Assembly: GCA_963281255.1 (NCBI GenBank) | Contig: OY725502.1 | Span: forward strand, 2,976,001-3,040,000 | Source of the DNA: Aphrocallistes beatrix | Lineage: Eukaryota; Porifera; Hexactinellida; Sceptrulophora; Aphrocallistidae | DNA: 64,000 nt | Reading direction: 5' to 3' | Part shown: in pieces, positions 35,301 through 43,640 of the stretch | Position numbering within the stretch: the first letter of the stretch is position 1 | Layout: each line of letters starts with the position of its first letter | Notes under the pieces: model-generated | What the model saw: the letters and a program-made list of their open reading frames with translations, nothing else | Told to the model about the DNA's origin: nothing | The model's database searches: none | Made by a program: the position numbers and the translations under genes

Positions 35301-38300
35301 TGGTACCAAGCAATTCACAGACCAACCTTCTGGCAATCTGCCTTTTCTGAAGCAAGAAGATATTCAATATTTTGGAAAACTCTTGGAAGATATTGACGAG
35401 GAATCTCTACCTGCAGAAGAACAGAAAGAGCTTAAAATTATGCGCTTATTACTAAAGATTAAAAATGGTACTCCTCCTATGAGGAAATCTTCTCTCAGAC
35501 AAATAACTGATAAAGCGCGGGAATTTGGTGCAGCAGCTTTGTTCAATCAAATTCTTCCTTTGCTAATGAGTCCTGCGTTAGAAGATCAGGAACGTCACCT
35601 ACTGGTTAAGGTATTTTCCCTCTCTAGATAACTCCGATTATAATATTCTCTTACCTTAATCTTATATACTAGTAGTTTAGGGATATTATATCTAGTAAAG
35701 CTTGTTATAAGTCCGGTTATGAAGGAATTACTGATCATACATAGAGTGCATTTTAATTTTAGTAAATCTTTCGGCAACTCAGCCATTTTAGATTTACCTC
35801 TAGAATTGGTTATTTGTTTTTATGCGGATGAACAGCCATGGAAAAATGGGGAATACTTGTAGAAGACTTAGAAGGAAAATCAGTGTATAAACCATTATGT
35901 AATTTGTCGTTCTTCTACTTGGACAACTTAATGCAGACACAAGGCATTTGTAAGCTTACGAGCGCCTGTATTATCAAGTTTTATTAATATGATCTGCTAA
36001 TACATGAAATTTACTTTTTCCTACTAGGTAATAGACAGAATCCTCTACAAACTTGATGATTTAGTGAGACCATTCGTGCACAAAATCCTTGTAGTGATAG
36101 AGCCTCTCCTAATTGATGAGGATTATTTCGCTCGCGTAGAAGGAAGAGAGATCATCTCAAACTTGGCTAAAGCTGCAGGCCTAGCTACTATGATCTCTAC
36201 CATGCGACCTGATATTGACAATATCGATGAGTATGTTCGCAATACAACTGCCAGAGCATTCGCAGTTGTCGCATCCGCACTCGGCATTCCTTCGCTACTT
36301 CCTTTTTTGAAGGCAGTTTGTAGAAGCAAGAAATCATGGCAAGCACGTCACACAGGTATTAAAATTGTGCAGCAAATCGCCATTCTAATGGGATGTGCTA
36401 TACTGCCCTATCTGAAGAGTCTGGTCGATATAATTGAAAGAGGATTAGTTGATGAACAGCAGAAGGTTCGAACTATCACAGCTCTCGCTTTAGCAGCGCT
36501 TGCGGAAGCTGCTACTCCCTATGGGATTGAATCATTTGATAGTGTGTTAGTGCCTCTCTGGAAAGGAATACGTACGCACAGAGGCAAAGGATTAGCCGCC
36601 TTCCTGAAGGCCATCGGGTTCCTAATCCCTCTGATGGACAACGAATCAAGTAAATATTACACTCGTGAAGTTATGCTTATTCTTGTTCGTGAGTTTACTA
36701 GTCCAGATGAAGAGACTAAGAAGATTGTACTCAAGGTCTGTTTTCTTATGCTATGTTCTGTTGGTTCTTTTTATATTACTTAATTATATTTGTAATTATC
36801 CTAAAATATATAATTTTGAAAGGAATTATCTAGTCTTACTCCCTCATCTGAAAAACAAGCAACATACTAGGCAGCTAGGGTGATGTTGCCAAATAGGATG
36901 CGTCAGCACCCCTGTTAGTTTCTTTATTAACAGATCAATGATTATAATGAGTTACATAGTGGACCCTCAAACAAGAGTGGAACATCAATGTATTTGTATT
37001 GAAGCACAATCAATTTTTCTTCAGTCCAAACCTGGGATGTTAGTCCATCCTCTAAAATCCAAATTGTCTTCCAGGGACAAGCTTGCAGGTCTATTCGATA
37101 TTACAGTGTAATCGGTAGCCGATCAGCACTACCAATCATAGGTTTTACATAGAATATGGACGCTGTAAAATTATTGGCCAACTCCGCTAGTTGGTCGTAT
37201 TTTAATATTTAGTTGTGGAGATAATGTGAATTTGTACTAGTAAATGCTTGTATACGATCTAGCAAATTTTTTCAACAATTTGTTTACAATTAGTCGCATA
37301 ATTCTAAAAATTTTAAATTCTTTTTTTTTATACAAAGTTTCTGGCTTTAATTTCATTTATCTAATAGGTAGTCAAGCAGTGCTGCGCTACAGATGGAGTG
37401 GAGGCTGGGTACATTAGACAAGAGGTGCTACCTCATTTCTTTAAGCATTTCTGGAATCAAAGAGTGGGAACTGATCGGAGGAATCATAAGCAACTTGTTG
37501 ACACTACTGTAGAAATAGCAAACAAAGTTGGTGGCCCTGACATTATCCGCCGAATTGTAGACGATTTAAAGGAAGAAAATGAAAATTATCGCAAAATGGT
37601 CATGGAATGTATTGAAAAGATATTAATGAATCTTGGGGCTTCAGATGTTGATGCCAGAATTGAAGAACAGTTGATTGATGGCATAATGTATGCATTTCAG
37701 GTATGGTAACGTTTTCTTTATTTTCTACTCAAATTTGTGATTTGATATCAGTGTTGTAAAATTTGACAGATCTTTAATTTTAAGAATGTGAGCAAATCAT
37801 AACGTCGACGGGGGGGAGGGCTTAGGGGACCAGTACAGAAATTCATTACACTATGCGGACAAAAGTATTTCAAAACTTCAATAAGGGGCCAATTATAACT
37901 AGTATTAAATGGGACTATTTGTGTACTAATAAACTATGAGAAATACTATAAATATTTGATTCCGATATAGCAACCTCGATTTACCTGTTTTAGAAGCTTT
38001 CTACTCAATCAGTCAACCTCGATCAAAAATGATCTTTTAATGCCACTTTGTGTGGCACATCTCCATCATGAATTGTGTTAGTAATAAATAAGAAGTTGAT
38101 ATAGGCAGGGAAACTAAATATTTACCTTGAGTGATTGAGTAGGAAACTTAATAAATAATTCGAAAACATATGTTAGTAATTATTTTGTATTCGGTTTAAG
38201 AATTCAAATTTGTTCTTTAGTAATATTTTCTGTCATTTAGGCAGATGGCTATAGTACTATGTATCAATTGTCTTATTTACGCTATTCGAATATAATAAAT

Positions 38301-39527
38301 TTCTTTCCTTACTAGGAACAATCATCTGATGATGTTGTGATGTTGAGTGGATTTGGTGTTGTTGTGAATGCACTCGGTACACGAGTCAAGCCTTATCTAC
38401 CTCAAATTTGTGGGACTGTCCTCTGGCGCCTGAATAATCGTTCTCCAAAGATTCGTCAACAAGCAGCTGACCTCATTAGCAAAATAGCGGCAGTGATGAA
38501 AGCTTGTATGGAGGAGAAATTGATGGGACATTTAGGTGTTATATTGTATGAATACCTTGGTGAAGAATACCCAGAGGTTCTTGGCAGTATACTTGCTGCT
38601 TTGAAAGCAATCGTTAATGTAATAGGAATGACTAAGATGACCCCTCCTATTAAAGATTTGCTTCCCCGGCTAACCCCCATTCTTAAGAACAGACATGAAA
38701 AAGTGCAGGAAAATTGCATTGATCTGGTCGGAAGAATAGCCGACAGAGGTGCTGACTTTGTGCAGCCACGTGAATGGATGCGAATATGTGTTGAATTGTT
38801 AGACCTCTTAAAGGCACATAAGAAAGCAATACGGAGAGCTACTGTTAACACATTTGGTTATATAGCCAAAGCTATTGGGCCGCAAGACGTATTAGCAACT
38901 TTGCTAACGAATTTACGTGTTCAAGAAAGACAGAATAGGGTTTGTACTACAGTTGCAATTGCTATCGTTGCTGAAACATGTTCACCTTTCACCGTAATCC
39001 CTGGTCTCATGAATGAATATCGTCTCCCCGAATTGAATGTCCAACACGGAGTACTCAAATCGATGTCTTTCTTGTTTGAGTATATTGGAGAGATGGGGAA
39101 AGACTATATTTATGCGGTGACGCCACTATTAGAAGATGCATTAATGGACAGGGATCTTGTGCACAGACAGACTTCCTGTTCAGCTGTCAAGCATATGGCA
39201 TTGGGGGTATATGGTCTTGGTTGTGAAGATGCACTCCGTCATCTACTCAACTTTGTATGGCCTAATATATTTGAATCTTCACCTCATATGGTCATGGCAG
39301 TGAGAGATGCGATTGAAGGGTTGTCTTATGCGATTGGACCAACTCCTCTGCTACTCTATTTAATACAAGGCCTGATGCATCCTGCGAGGAAAATGCGAGA
39401 TGTCTTTTGGAGATACTACAACTGTCTTTATATCAGCTTTCAAGATGCCCTCATACCTGCCTACCCCCATATTGAAAATGATGAAGAACACACCTACACT
39501 CGATATGAACTCTTATACTGCATTTGA
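23105..39527 (+). CDS. SF3B1: Splicing factor 3B subunit 1, nine-exon gene
   Basis: SF3B1 is the large HEAT-repeat scaffold of the SF3b complex in the U2 snRNP; it clamps the branch-site helix during spliceosome assembly in the nucleus. Joining 23105-23386, 24370-24585, 29100-29282, 30822-31044, 34785-35113, 35287-35610, 36028-36735, 37368-37700 and 38316-39527 gives an unbroken 1269-residue frame, close to the 1304 of human. All eight introns are GT-AG. The N-terminal third is Thr-Pro rich with Arg-Trp motifs, as in the U2AF-homology-ligand region. The C-terminal two thirds are HEAT repeats matching human SF3B1 closely. The residues hit in human cancers (Glu622, Arg625, His662, Lys666, Lys700) are all conserved, at 36229, 36238, 36349, 36361 and 36463. 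About 15 residues between exons 2 and 3 relative to human may be truly absent or lie in a missed micro-exon. Introns 1-4 (983, 4514, 1539, 3740 bp) are full of repeats; introns 5-8 are 173-632 bp. Confidence 0.95.
23439..23897 (-). mobile_element. Hairpin-end repeat, copy 6, in SF3B1 intron 1
   Basis: It starts 52 bp after the exon 1 donor with CTGTAACGAATTGATTG. One TGACGTCA (about 23711) and one TGACTCA (about 23696) are intact. The hairpin end is eroded. Confidence 0.75.
24370..24585 (+). CDS. SF3B1: SF3B1 exon 2
   Basis: Encodes 72 residues from IQSRENAY to [17 protein letters not shown] matches human LDPFADGGKTP, and the end matches AKAGELK. The acceptor is CTTTAG|ATA and the donor AAG|GTACAT, both phase 0. 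Confidence 0.9.
24591..24670 (+). repeat. Two 38-bp mini-repeats in tandem
   Basis: TCCTTACTATTAAAACTCGA and then TCCTTACTATTAAATTCGAT, each followed by a TA-rich tail. They begin five bases after the exon 2 donor. Confidence 0.75.
24676..24784. mobile_element. TA-flanked MITE, family A, internally deleted
   Basis: 109 bp, ends CAGTCAACTCCGCTTAAT and TTAAGCGTAGTCGACTG, TA on both sides. About 80 bp of the middle is missing compared with 2673-2860. Confidence 0.8.
24800..25244 (-). mobile_element. Hairpin-end repeat, copy 7
   Basis: Both TGACGTCA words are present (about 24928 and 25041), and TGACTCATCA is intact. The GGCGGACAC/GTGTCCGCC stem is perfect. Part of the interior is deleted. Confidence 0.8.
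25251..25521. mobile_element. TA-flanked MITE, family B
   Basis: Starts ACGTCAGTTATCCGAACAGG (first few bases worn) and ends GAAGTTCTACT. The interior matches the copies at 20761 and 43041. Confidence 0.8.
25528..25993. mobile_element. TA-flanked MITE, family J
   Basis: 466 bp, ends CAAGTAAACCTCCCAAAGCG and its near complement (CTTTGGGAGGTTTACCTG), TA on both sides. The interior holds several GCCG-TACTC-GGAGGT words. It is the only copy in the window. Confidence 0.8.
26003..26032 (+). mobile_element. Family A MITE, right-end relic
   Basis: GACCCTATTAAGCGGAGTCG is all that remains, squeezed between families J and the next hairpin-end repeat. Confidence 0.7.
26037..26502 (-). mobile_element. 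Hairpin-end repeat, copy 8
   Basis: Near complete, with two TGACGTCA words (about 26140 and 26305). The hairpin stem GGCGGACAC/GTGTCCGCC is perfect. Confidence 0.8.
26503..28263. other. SF3B1 intron 2, mostly unique sequence
   Basis: No exon or gene is convincing. 27862-27950 is an 89-bp inverted-end element (CAGTAGACCTTTCATAATCC / complement ending CTCTACTG). Near 28130-28155 a worn TATTTGAACCCAAACCTG end recalls the hAT at 5053. Short ORFs at 27164 and 27441 show no known features. Confidence 0.45.
28264..28560 (-). CDS. Antisense ORF, 98 residues, basic with bZIP-like pattern
   Basis: This ORF starts [15 protein letters not shown] and lies on the strand opposite SF3B1 inside intron 2. 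Residues 31-52 are strongly basic ([18 protein letters not shown]). Residues 54-90 have hydrophobic residues in a rough heptad pattern, so a helix-rich coiled coil is likely. The [11 protein letters not shown] stretch resembles the DNA-contact helix of bZIP factors such as ATF4, but the defining Asn lies one residue too far from the Arg (N-x8-R, not N-x7-R), and the zipper is irregular. It could be a diverged bZIP gene or retrocopy, or a chance ORF in AT-rich DNA with skewed composition. Introns and expression cannot be judged. Confidence 0.3.
   Translation of the reverse strand: MDEDWRTLKGKEARYQFAIQGKDMEELKIQKRRENRRKASKLYRERKKIRSREFRESIESRLGRKKQLLKIKREISEEIEFYRQNIRNEIRRTWREMD
28561..29099. 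other. AT-rich end of SF3B1 intron 2
   Basis: Very AT-rich with no repeat family recognised. The acceptor TTTATAG is at 29093-29099. Confidence 0.5.
29100..29282 (+). CDS. SF3B1: SF3B1 exon 3
   Basis: Encodes 61 residues beginning RRLDRKEDK, matching human RRWDQ, and continuing with five Thr-Pro dipeptides ([15 protein letters not shown]). These fall in the region phosphorylated during splicing in human. Acceptor TTTATAG|AGA and donor CAG|GTTTAC, phase 0. Confidence 0.88.
29313..29649. mobile_element. hAT-type MITE in intron 3
   Basis: The ends CAGGGCTGGGGATGGTTAACC and GGTTAACCGAATCGAGCCTTG face each other. TAACTAC stands on both sides, close to an 8-bp duplication with one mismatch. GGTTAACC words repeat in the subterminal regions. 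Confidence 0.7.
30121..30377 (+). repeat. Tandem pair of a dispersed repeat of about 135 bp
   Basis: Two copies of the ACCCCATGTCAACC repeat seen at 1270-1430 stand head to tail in SF3B1 intron 3. Confidence 0.75.
30822..31044 (+). CDS. SF3B1: SF3B1 exon 4
   Basis: Encodes about 74 residues from GSVTPGQ to LSTPG. RWST and KSRWDLT match the Arg-Trp motifs that in human SF3B1 bind U2AF-homology domains (for example SPF45, PUF60). Acceptor TTGCAG|GGT; the donor CCAG|GTAATA leaves phase 1, completed by exon 5. Confidence 0.88.
31045..32136. other. First part of SF3B1 intron 4
   Basis: No gene is supported. 31729-31800 (AGGAATGTGACAACATTC with a following GAGTGACCCC) resembles 7300-7370 and so is probably repetitive. 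Confidence 0.45.
32557..33672. mobile_element. Family B MITE split by a giant palindrome
   Basis: Ends CAGTAAGACGTCAGTTATCC and GATAACTGACGTTCTACTG with TA on both sides. The split point is GTCAGTAGTACT / AGTACTAAGTAG, exactly restored when the 836-bp palindrome is removed with one AGTACT. Confidence 0.9.
32653..33488. mobile_element. 836-bp foldback element with a 242-bp foldback at its centre
   Basis: The outer ends GTTGCGTGGTATTCTGAGGC and complement are bordered by AGTACT (32647-32652 and 33489-33494). At the centre, 32941-33182 has the same first bases (GTTGCGTGGTATTTTGAG) and is again bordered by AGTACT. Arms pair nearly perfectly over their whole length down to an 8-base spacer near 33061-33068. 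Each arm repeats GTGGTATT-YTGAGGCA words. The identical 74-residue ORFs on both strands only reflect the palindrome. Confidence 0.9.
33696..34362. mobile_element. Family E MITE split by a family D element
   Basis: Ends CACCAAACGGACAAAAG and CTTTTGTCTGGTTGGTG with TA on both sides. Without the insert at 34157-34343 and its duplicated TA the length is 478 bp, as in other copies. Confidence 0.88.
34157..34343. mobile_element. TA-flanked MITE, family D, nested
   Basis: 187 bp, the same length as the copy at 15848-16034, with TA at 34155-34156 and 34344-34345. Confidence 0.9.
34637..34682. repeat. Perfect 21-bp hairpin in intron 4
   Basis: 34637-34657 and 34662-34682 are exact complements with a four-base loop (CTAA). 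It lies about 100 bp before exon 5, so in the pre-mRNA it would sit just upstream of the 3' splice site. Confidence 0.85.
34785..35113 (+). CDS. SF3B1: SF3B1 exon 5
   Basis: Encodes about 110 residues from DYTPRDST to [28 protein letters not shown] matches human [20 protein letters not shown], and [15 protein letters not shown] matches the end of the Thr-Pro region. Acceptor TTCTCAG|GT and donor CAG|GTTTGA. Confidence 0.93.
35287..35610 (+). CDS. SF3B1: SF3B1 exon 6
   Basis: Encodes 108 residues from VEEKPGTK to HLLVK, the start of the HEAT superhelix. [23 protein letters not shown] and [11 protein letters not shown] are nearly identical to human. Phase 0 at both ends; intron 5 before it is only 173 bp. 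Confidence 0.96.
36028..36735 (+). CDS. SF3B1: SF3B1 exon 7 (mutation-hotspot HEAT repeats)
   Basis: Encodes 236 residues from [11 protein letters not shown] to KKIVLK. It contains the HEAT repeats in which human hotspot mutations alter branch-site choice. [22 protein letters not shown] and DEQQKVRTI are unchanged. Acceptor CTACTAG|GTA and donor AAG|GTCTG, phase 0. The antisense ORF at 36123-36329 is a shadow. Confidence 0.97.
37368..37700 (+). CDS. SF3B1: SF3B1 exon 8
   Basis: Encodes 111 residues from [16 protein letters not shown] to DGIMYAFQ, matching human VVKQCCGTDGVEANYI through DGILYAFQ. Acceptor CTAATAG|GTA and donor CAG|GTATGG, phase 0. Confidence 0.96.
37849..38240. mobile_element. 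Family E-like MITE remnant in intron 8
   Basis: One end (CACTATGCGGACAAAAGTAT, preceded by TA) is clear and the interior is loosely related. The right end is not recognisable, so the boundary is approximate. Confidence 0.5.
38316..39527 (+). CDS. SF3B1: SF3B1 exon 9 (terminal)
   Basis: Encodes the last 403 residues from [10 protein letters not shown] to TRYELLYCI and the TGA stop. It covers the C-terminal HEAT repeats that contact PHF5A and SF3B3. Identity to human is very high up to LVHRQT, then drops in the last 120 residues (for example [13 protein letters not shown] in place of RVAIGPCRMLQYC), while the HPARK-RDV-W and TY-RYEL ends are kept. The 1.2-kb size without introns contrasts with the 5' half of the gene. 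Confidence 0.97.
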   Translation, partial: EQSSDDVVMLSGFGVVVNALGTRVKPYLPQICGTVLWRLNNRSPKIRQQAADLISKIAAVMKACMEEKLMGHLGVILYEYLGEEYPEVLGSILAALKAIVNVIGMTKMTPPIKDLLPRLTPILKNRHEKVQENCIDLVGRIADRGADFVQPREWMRICVELLDLLKAHKKAIRRATVNTFGYIAKAIGPQDVLATLLTNLRVQERQNRVCTTVAIAIVAETCSPFTVIPGLMNEYRLPELNVQHGVLKSMSFLFEYIGEMGKDYIYAVTPLLEDALMDRDLVHRQTSCSAVKHMALGVYGLGCEDALRHLLNFVWPNIFESSPHMVMAVRDAIEGLSYAIGPTPLLLYLIQGLMHPARKMRDVFWRYYNCLYISFQDALIPAYPHIENDEEHTYTRYELLYCI

Positions 39528-40574
39528 TATAACATCTCTAACTTAAATTAGACTGAATGTAAGCCTAAGACTGCTAGAATTTACCTAATTTATCTTAGCA
39601 TACTATGTTCTCTCTAATAATGCTAAGTTTGAATTATTTAGTTAGTACATAATTAATGCAAATTGTTTTCAAATCAAAGGGTTGAATTAGTATTCTAAGT
39701 CATATATATACTTTTTCTTATGTATTTTATCTGTTTTAATTTCAGTTCACAAATTAACCAAACAGATTCCAATCATCCGGCAATCTGTAGTCTCTTCTTA
39801 TAGGTTAAAGATGCTTGATGAGTTCTTGAGTTCTAGATGTTCAGTCAACTCTTGGTCAGTACCATTTTTTCAATTTAGCCACATCCTGCATATTGTTAAA
39901 AATCCTTTTATTATTAGATATAACTGGACTCGATGCGACTGCTACACGACCACGATTGTGAGTTAATTGACCCTTGGGACATTTTAAATGAATTTGTATT
40001 GCAAGAATTGTAGTAATAACCTGGACGATGTAGTAGATCAATTTTTATACTATTTTATATACTAGTACTAGGGAACTATACACTCTTTTGTTTCTTGGCT
40101 GTATGGATTTATATAAGCGTTCTGCGGCTAGCCAACACTCGTCGTGTCAGCTGAGTCGCTCAGCGAGGTCTGAGGATATCAAATAATTAGGACACTCTAC
40201 GGGGGCCAATGTTGATAGTTTTTACTAATCCATGGATACAAGGTTAAATTCAACAGAAGTGTGACAAATACGTCATCTCCCACGATGAGTAAAATAAAAT
40301 GACACACATATACATAATGACATTATGTCATTATGTACTATGTGTGTGATTATTCCATTTTAGTCGTTGTAGCACTTAAGTTTCCCAGTTAAAAGCACAT
40401 ATTTCCAGTGATTTGATTATTGATGTGTCTTGAAGGCGTAATAGCTTAATGACGAGTCATTGTTAGTGACTTATGTTGCAACATCAGGTAGAGAAATTAT
40501 TATACACTTTCAATTTAAATTTAGCATTCTTATACTGGCAGATTTATGACTCAAAAGGCTGACATAAAGGTATA
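39528..40574. other. SF3B1 downstream region
   Basis: Contains the presumed 3' untranslated region. No further gene or repeat family recognised; 40316-40350 has a short ATGACATTATGTCAT palindrome. Confidence 0.45.
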
Positions 40575-40610
40575 TGCTTACTATTAAAACTCGATTAATG
40601 TTTGTATATA
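40575..40610 (+). repeat. 38-bp mini-repeat
   Basis: CTTACTATTAAAACTCGATT then AATGTTTGTATATA, ending exactly where a mariner end starts. Confidence 0.75.
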
Positions 40611-40987
40611 CGAGGGTCACTAGGAAAGTTTTGCGACTCGACTAGAATAATCGTTTGAATCTAAACGAAATTGATTGAAATATATAATATTGGATTATAA
40701 TTGTTCAAAATAACCACCATTGTAAGAAATACACTCATGCATTCTTTCAAACCACTTTTCAAAGCGGGAGGTCCAATCTTCCGGTTTTAGGCCCTCTAAG
40801 CACCCCTGTATACCGCGACAGCACTCTCTCCCCACTTAAATTCATTAAACCAGCGATAAAATGTTGCTTTATCAGGTGATAAATCGCCAAAAGCAGTGGT
40901 AAGCTGATATAGACATTCCTTCGGACTTAAATTTCTGCTGTAATAGTAATAGATCATTGCTCGAAAATCTCTTCTTTCAAGTTGCAT
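40611..40987 (-). pseudogene. Internally deleted mariner transposon
   Basis: CGAGGGTCACTAGGAAAG at 40611 follows TA and resembles the intact mariner end at 62483. Reading leftward from 40987, MQLERRDFRAMIYYYYSRNL followed by KECLYQLTTAFG is the mariner N-terminal helix-turn-helix. After about 55 residues the frame breaks and joins LEGLKPEDWTSRFEKWFERM, the mariner C-terminus. The DDD catalytic core is deleted. The second inverted end is lost at the next element. Confidence 0.8.
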
Positions 40988-41450
40988 TTCAATTTTTCAC
41001 TGGTTTTGGCTCGAACACGAGTGTTTGTTATCTTAGCGGCGGATTCGAGGTCACACTTAATCGCTTATAACTCGAAAAGTATTCGTCCTATATCAAAAAT
41101 AATTATACCAGTGGAAAGAAGAGAGTTGATGTATTTCATTTTTCAGTTTAAATTTTTAAATTTTCACAAAATGAGTTAGCAGTGACCCATCAAATCTAGG
41201 TGTCAGTTTTTGGTTAATATCTCATGAAATATTTAAGATACAAACTTTTCCTTTAAACTATGTTTATTTCAGCCTTGGTGAATTTTGTTTTTCAACTTCA
41301 AATTAAAATATTAACTTTTGAACGAATTATTAATATTTGAATTTTACATTATAATAATGTGTTATCACCGGAGTTGTATCTGTGTGACTTCGAATCCGCC
41401 GCTAAGATAACAAACACTCGTGTTCGAGCCAAAATCGGTGGAAAATTGAA
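40988..41450. mobile_element. Foldback element of about 460 bp
   Basis: GGCTCGAACACGAGTGTTTG near 41008 is exactly complemented near 41430; the paired arms cover about 65 bp with few mismatches and include GCGGCGGATTCGA. A weaker third copy of the arm (CGAATCCGCTGCTAAAGTAA) lies near 41594. No ORF. Confidence 0.75.
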
Positions 41451-41619
41451 CCGACCACAAATTCACCAAATTTTGACTTATTAGCTTCAAAATTTAACAA
41501 TACAAACGTCCAGACCTCCTCTACACGTTGATATAATCAGATTTCAAATCGGTCATAAATTCATAAAGTTATCAACATTTAAGTGCGACACGGCGAATCC
41601 GCTGCTAAAGTAACACCCA

Positions 41620-42115
41620 TATAATATGGTTGTAAGAACTCTGGCGTTATAGATTCCCATAGTTCAAGAAGCTCAGTCTTAAGTTCGTCGAAATTACGAA
41701 AATGCTTACTAGATAACTTTTGCTTCAACCAGGCAAAAAATTCTCAATAGGGCCTGGCTGGCCAATCCAGGATGTTCTTAATATTTTTGCTCATCCATGA
41801 CTTGGCAATACGAGATGTGTGCTTAGGGTCATTGTCTTGGATGAGAAACCAGCTATCCTCGTGGAAAGCTCTAGCTTAATCGAGTAAATGCCACTTGAGA
41901 ATATAAGCACAAAGAAGTTTCTATCCAAATTATGTGTAAAAATACATAAAGGGAATGTGTCCATTAATGAAAACGCTGCCCATATATGGAGTTTAGGTGT
42001 TTTTCACTGTTGGAATGGTGGAAAATTTCTTATTCTTTGTCCACATTCTTAGCCTTCCATTTCGAAGCCAAAATGAAGCTTAATCACTATAAACAACACG
42101 AGAAAATGCATTGAT
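41620..42115 (-). pseudogene. Tc1-like transposase remnant
   Basis: Reading leftward: RVVYSD-ASFWLRNGRLRMW (about 42110-42050, first catalytic Asp), then WFLIQDNDPKHTSRIAKSWM (about 41850-41790, second Asp) and ILDWPARPY (about 41760). Stops and a lost third acidic block make it inactive. Confidence 0.75.
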
Positions 42116-42955
42116 TGCAGCCTTTTCAAAATCAACAATTAAATGGGTTGAACAGGCATCTGGGCAAAAATTTCAAACTTTAGTCCACATTCGATTATAC
42201 TTGAATGACTCTTCTGACTTATTTGGTAATAAAACAAATAGACTCGGCAGAAGATGACCATTTCTAAATAGATCCTGACCTCCTTTCAGTGCGTGTATTA
42301 CATAAAGTTGATAGGATAAGCCAGGTACCGTTTTGGTCCCATCTGCCAGGCATACACTGGATGTAGAAAGGATTTCCAAGTTCCTTTCAGTCCCAAAGAT
42401 CAACATTCGTTGATTTTCACTCTCAATTTCAGAATCGTAAAGAAGAAAGCGATCACCCCAGTCAGTAATTGTGTAAAATTCCGGTATCTCCAAATTAGTA
42501 AGCGATGTTGGCTCTGGGGGAACGTTGTGATATTTCTTACGACTTCGTACATTCGCTCTCTTCAGGGAATCTATTTTAGGTAAATGGACTACAGCTTCCT
42601 CACTCAAGTGGTTAATTGAAAAAGTCAATGCAGAGTGGGTTGCTTCCTGCATTTCTGAAGCTTTGCGTTTAATTCCTACCTTAATTCGATAGTTTTCAAA
42701 TACGTGTACATACTTTTATGAGTATGTCCATTCTTTTTGGTAATAACTAAATTATCTTTGGTGTACAATCTAGCCTTGCAAACACTTCTTTGAATACAGT
42801 GCCACTGAGTACCATTTTGTGTCATCCTCTGTTTTGTGTAACAAAACCCATCTACCAGCAGTCACAATCCACCTTTCGATGTTTCAGTTACTAACAACTG
42901 AGTTGACGCATTGCAACTGAGGGATGTTTCACTCTCGGGAAAGTCTTGGAATGGG
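42116..42955 (-). pseudogene. MULE transposase remnant with FLYWCH finger
   Basis: Reading leftward: NGTQWHCIQRSVCKARLYTK with a following HTHK (about 42830-42720) is a FLYWCH zinc finger. The 42652-42173 frame then gives 159 residues with NLEIPEFYTITDWGDRFLLYDS, LIFGTERNLEILS, CLADGTKTVPGLSYQLYVIHAL and FVLLPNKSEESF, the start of a Mutator-like (MULE) transposase. IVDFEKAAINAF (about 42140) continues the domain before it ends at the Tc1 remnant. Frame breaks lie between the finger and the transposase. Confidence 0.8.
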
Positions 42956-43040
42956 GATGTAGGAACATCGATATCATACTCATTTTCACTCGGATCGGCA
43001 GAAGAGAAATGGTAGCTCATCGTACTGTAATGTTGAATTA

Positions 43041-43321
43041 CAGTAGAACGTCAGAAATCCGAACTTCAGTTATCCGAACCCCTTGGTTGACCAAATTAAA
43101 ATATACTAAATTTATAAATGATGCATCCTTGAGTTAAGAATTGAAAGTACTGCACTGCCATCATTTTATATACTACCTGCATTGATCAATATGTATTTTA
43201 TCCATAATCATCATTATGACTACTTAGTACTACTGACCAACTTTTCTATATAATTACATAACAACTTCAGTTATCCGAACTCCCTCGGTCCCCACCCGTT
43301 CGGATAACTGACGTCTTACTG
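43041..43321. mobile_element. TA-flanked MITE, family B
   Basis: 281 bp, ends CAGTAGAACGTCAGAAATCC and CGGATAACTGACGTCTTACTG, TA on both sides. It is the cleanest copy in the window. Confidence 0.88.
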
Positions 43322-43512
43322 TATTTTCAAATATAAAATAAGCAAATAAGTTCGACTACTCTTATTATACGATTCCTCGCACACAAACAATAATTATATG
43401 GAATAGTAGTGTTGTTAACAAACAATCTAAATTACTTAATTGCTTGTGGGTGACAAATCCCGTGTAAAGGTAACAAATGAATACAAACTTGTGTCACAAA
43501 GCGTCGAGATAA

Positions 43513-43640
43513 TTGGGAGCACGACAACTCGCAACACGACAACTCGCATCACGACAACTCGCAACAGACAACTCGCAACACCGACAACTCGCAACACCGA
43601 CAACTCGCAACACCGACAACTCGCAACGCGACAACTCGTA
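43513..43640 (+). repeat. Minisatellite, unit ACGACAACTCGCAAC
   Basis: About eight units of 14-16 bp. ORFs on both strands here only translate the repeat. Confidence 0.9.

Noticed and set aside
36123..36329. Antisense ORF in SF3B1 exon 7
   Set aside because: It is the complement of a highly conserved coding exon and shows no features of its own.
43513..43640. Regularly spaced short repeat, CRISPR-like at first sight
   Set aside because: Units are contiguous with no unique spacers, and the genome is animal; it is a minisatellite.
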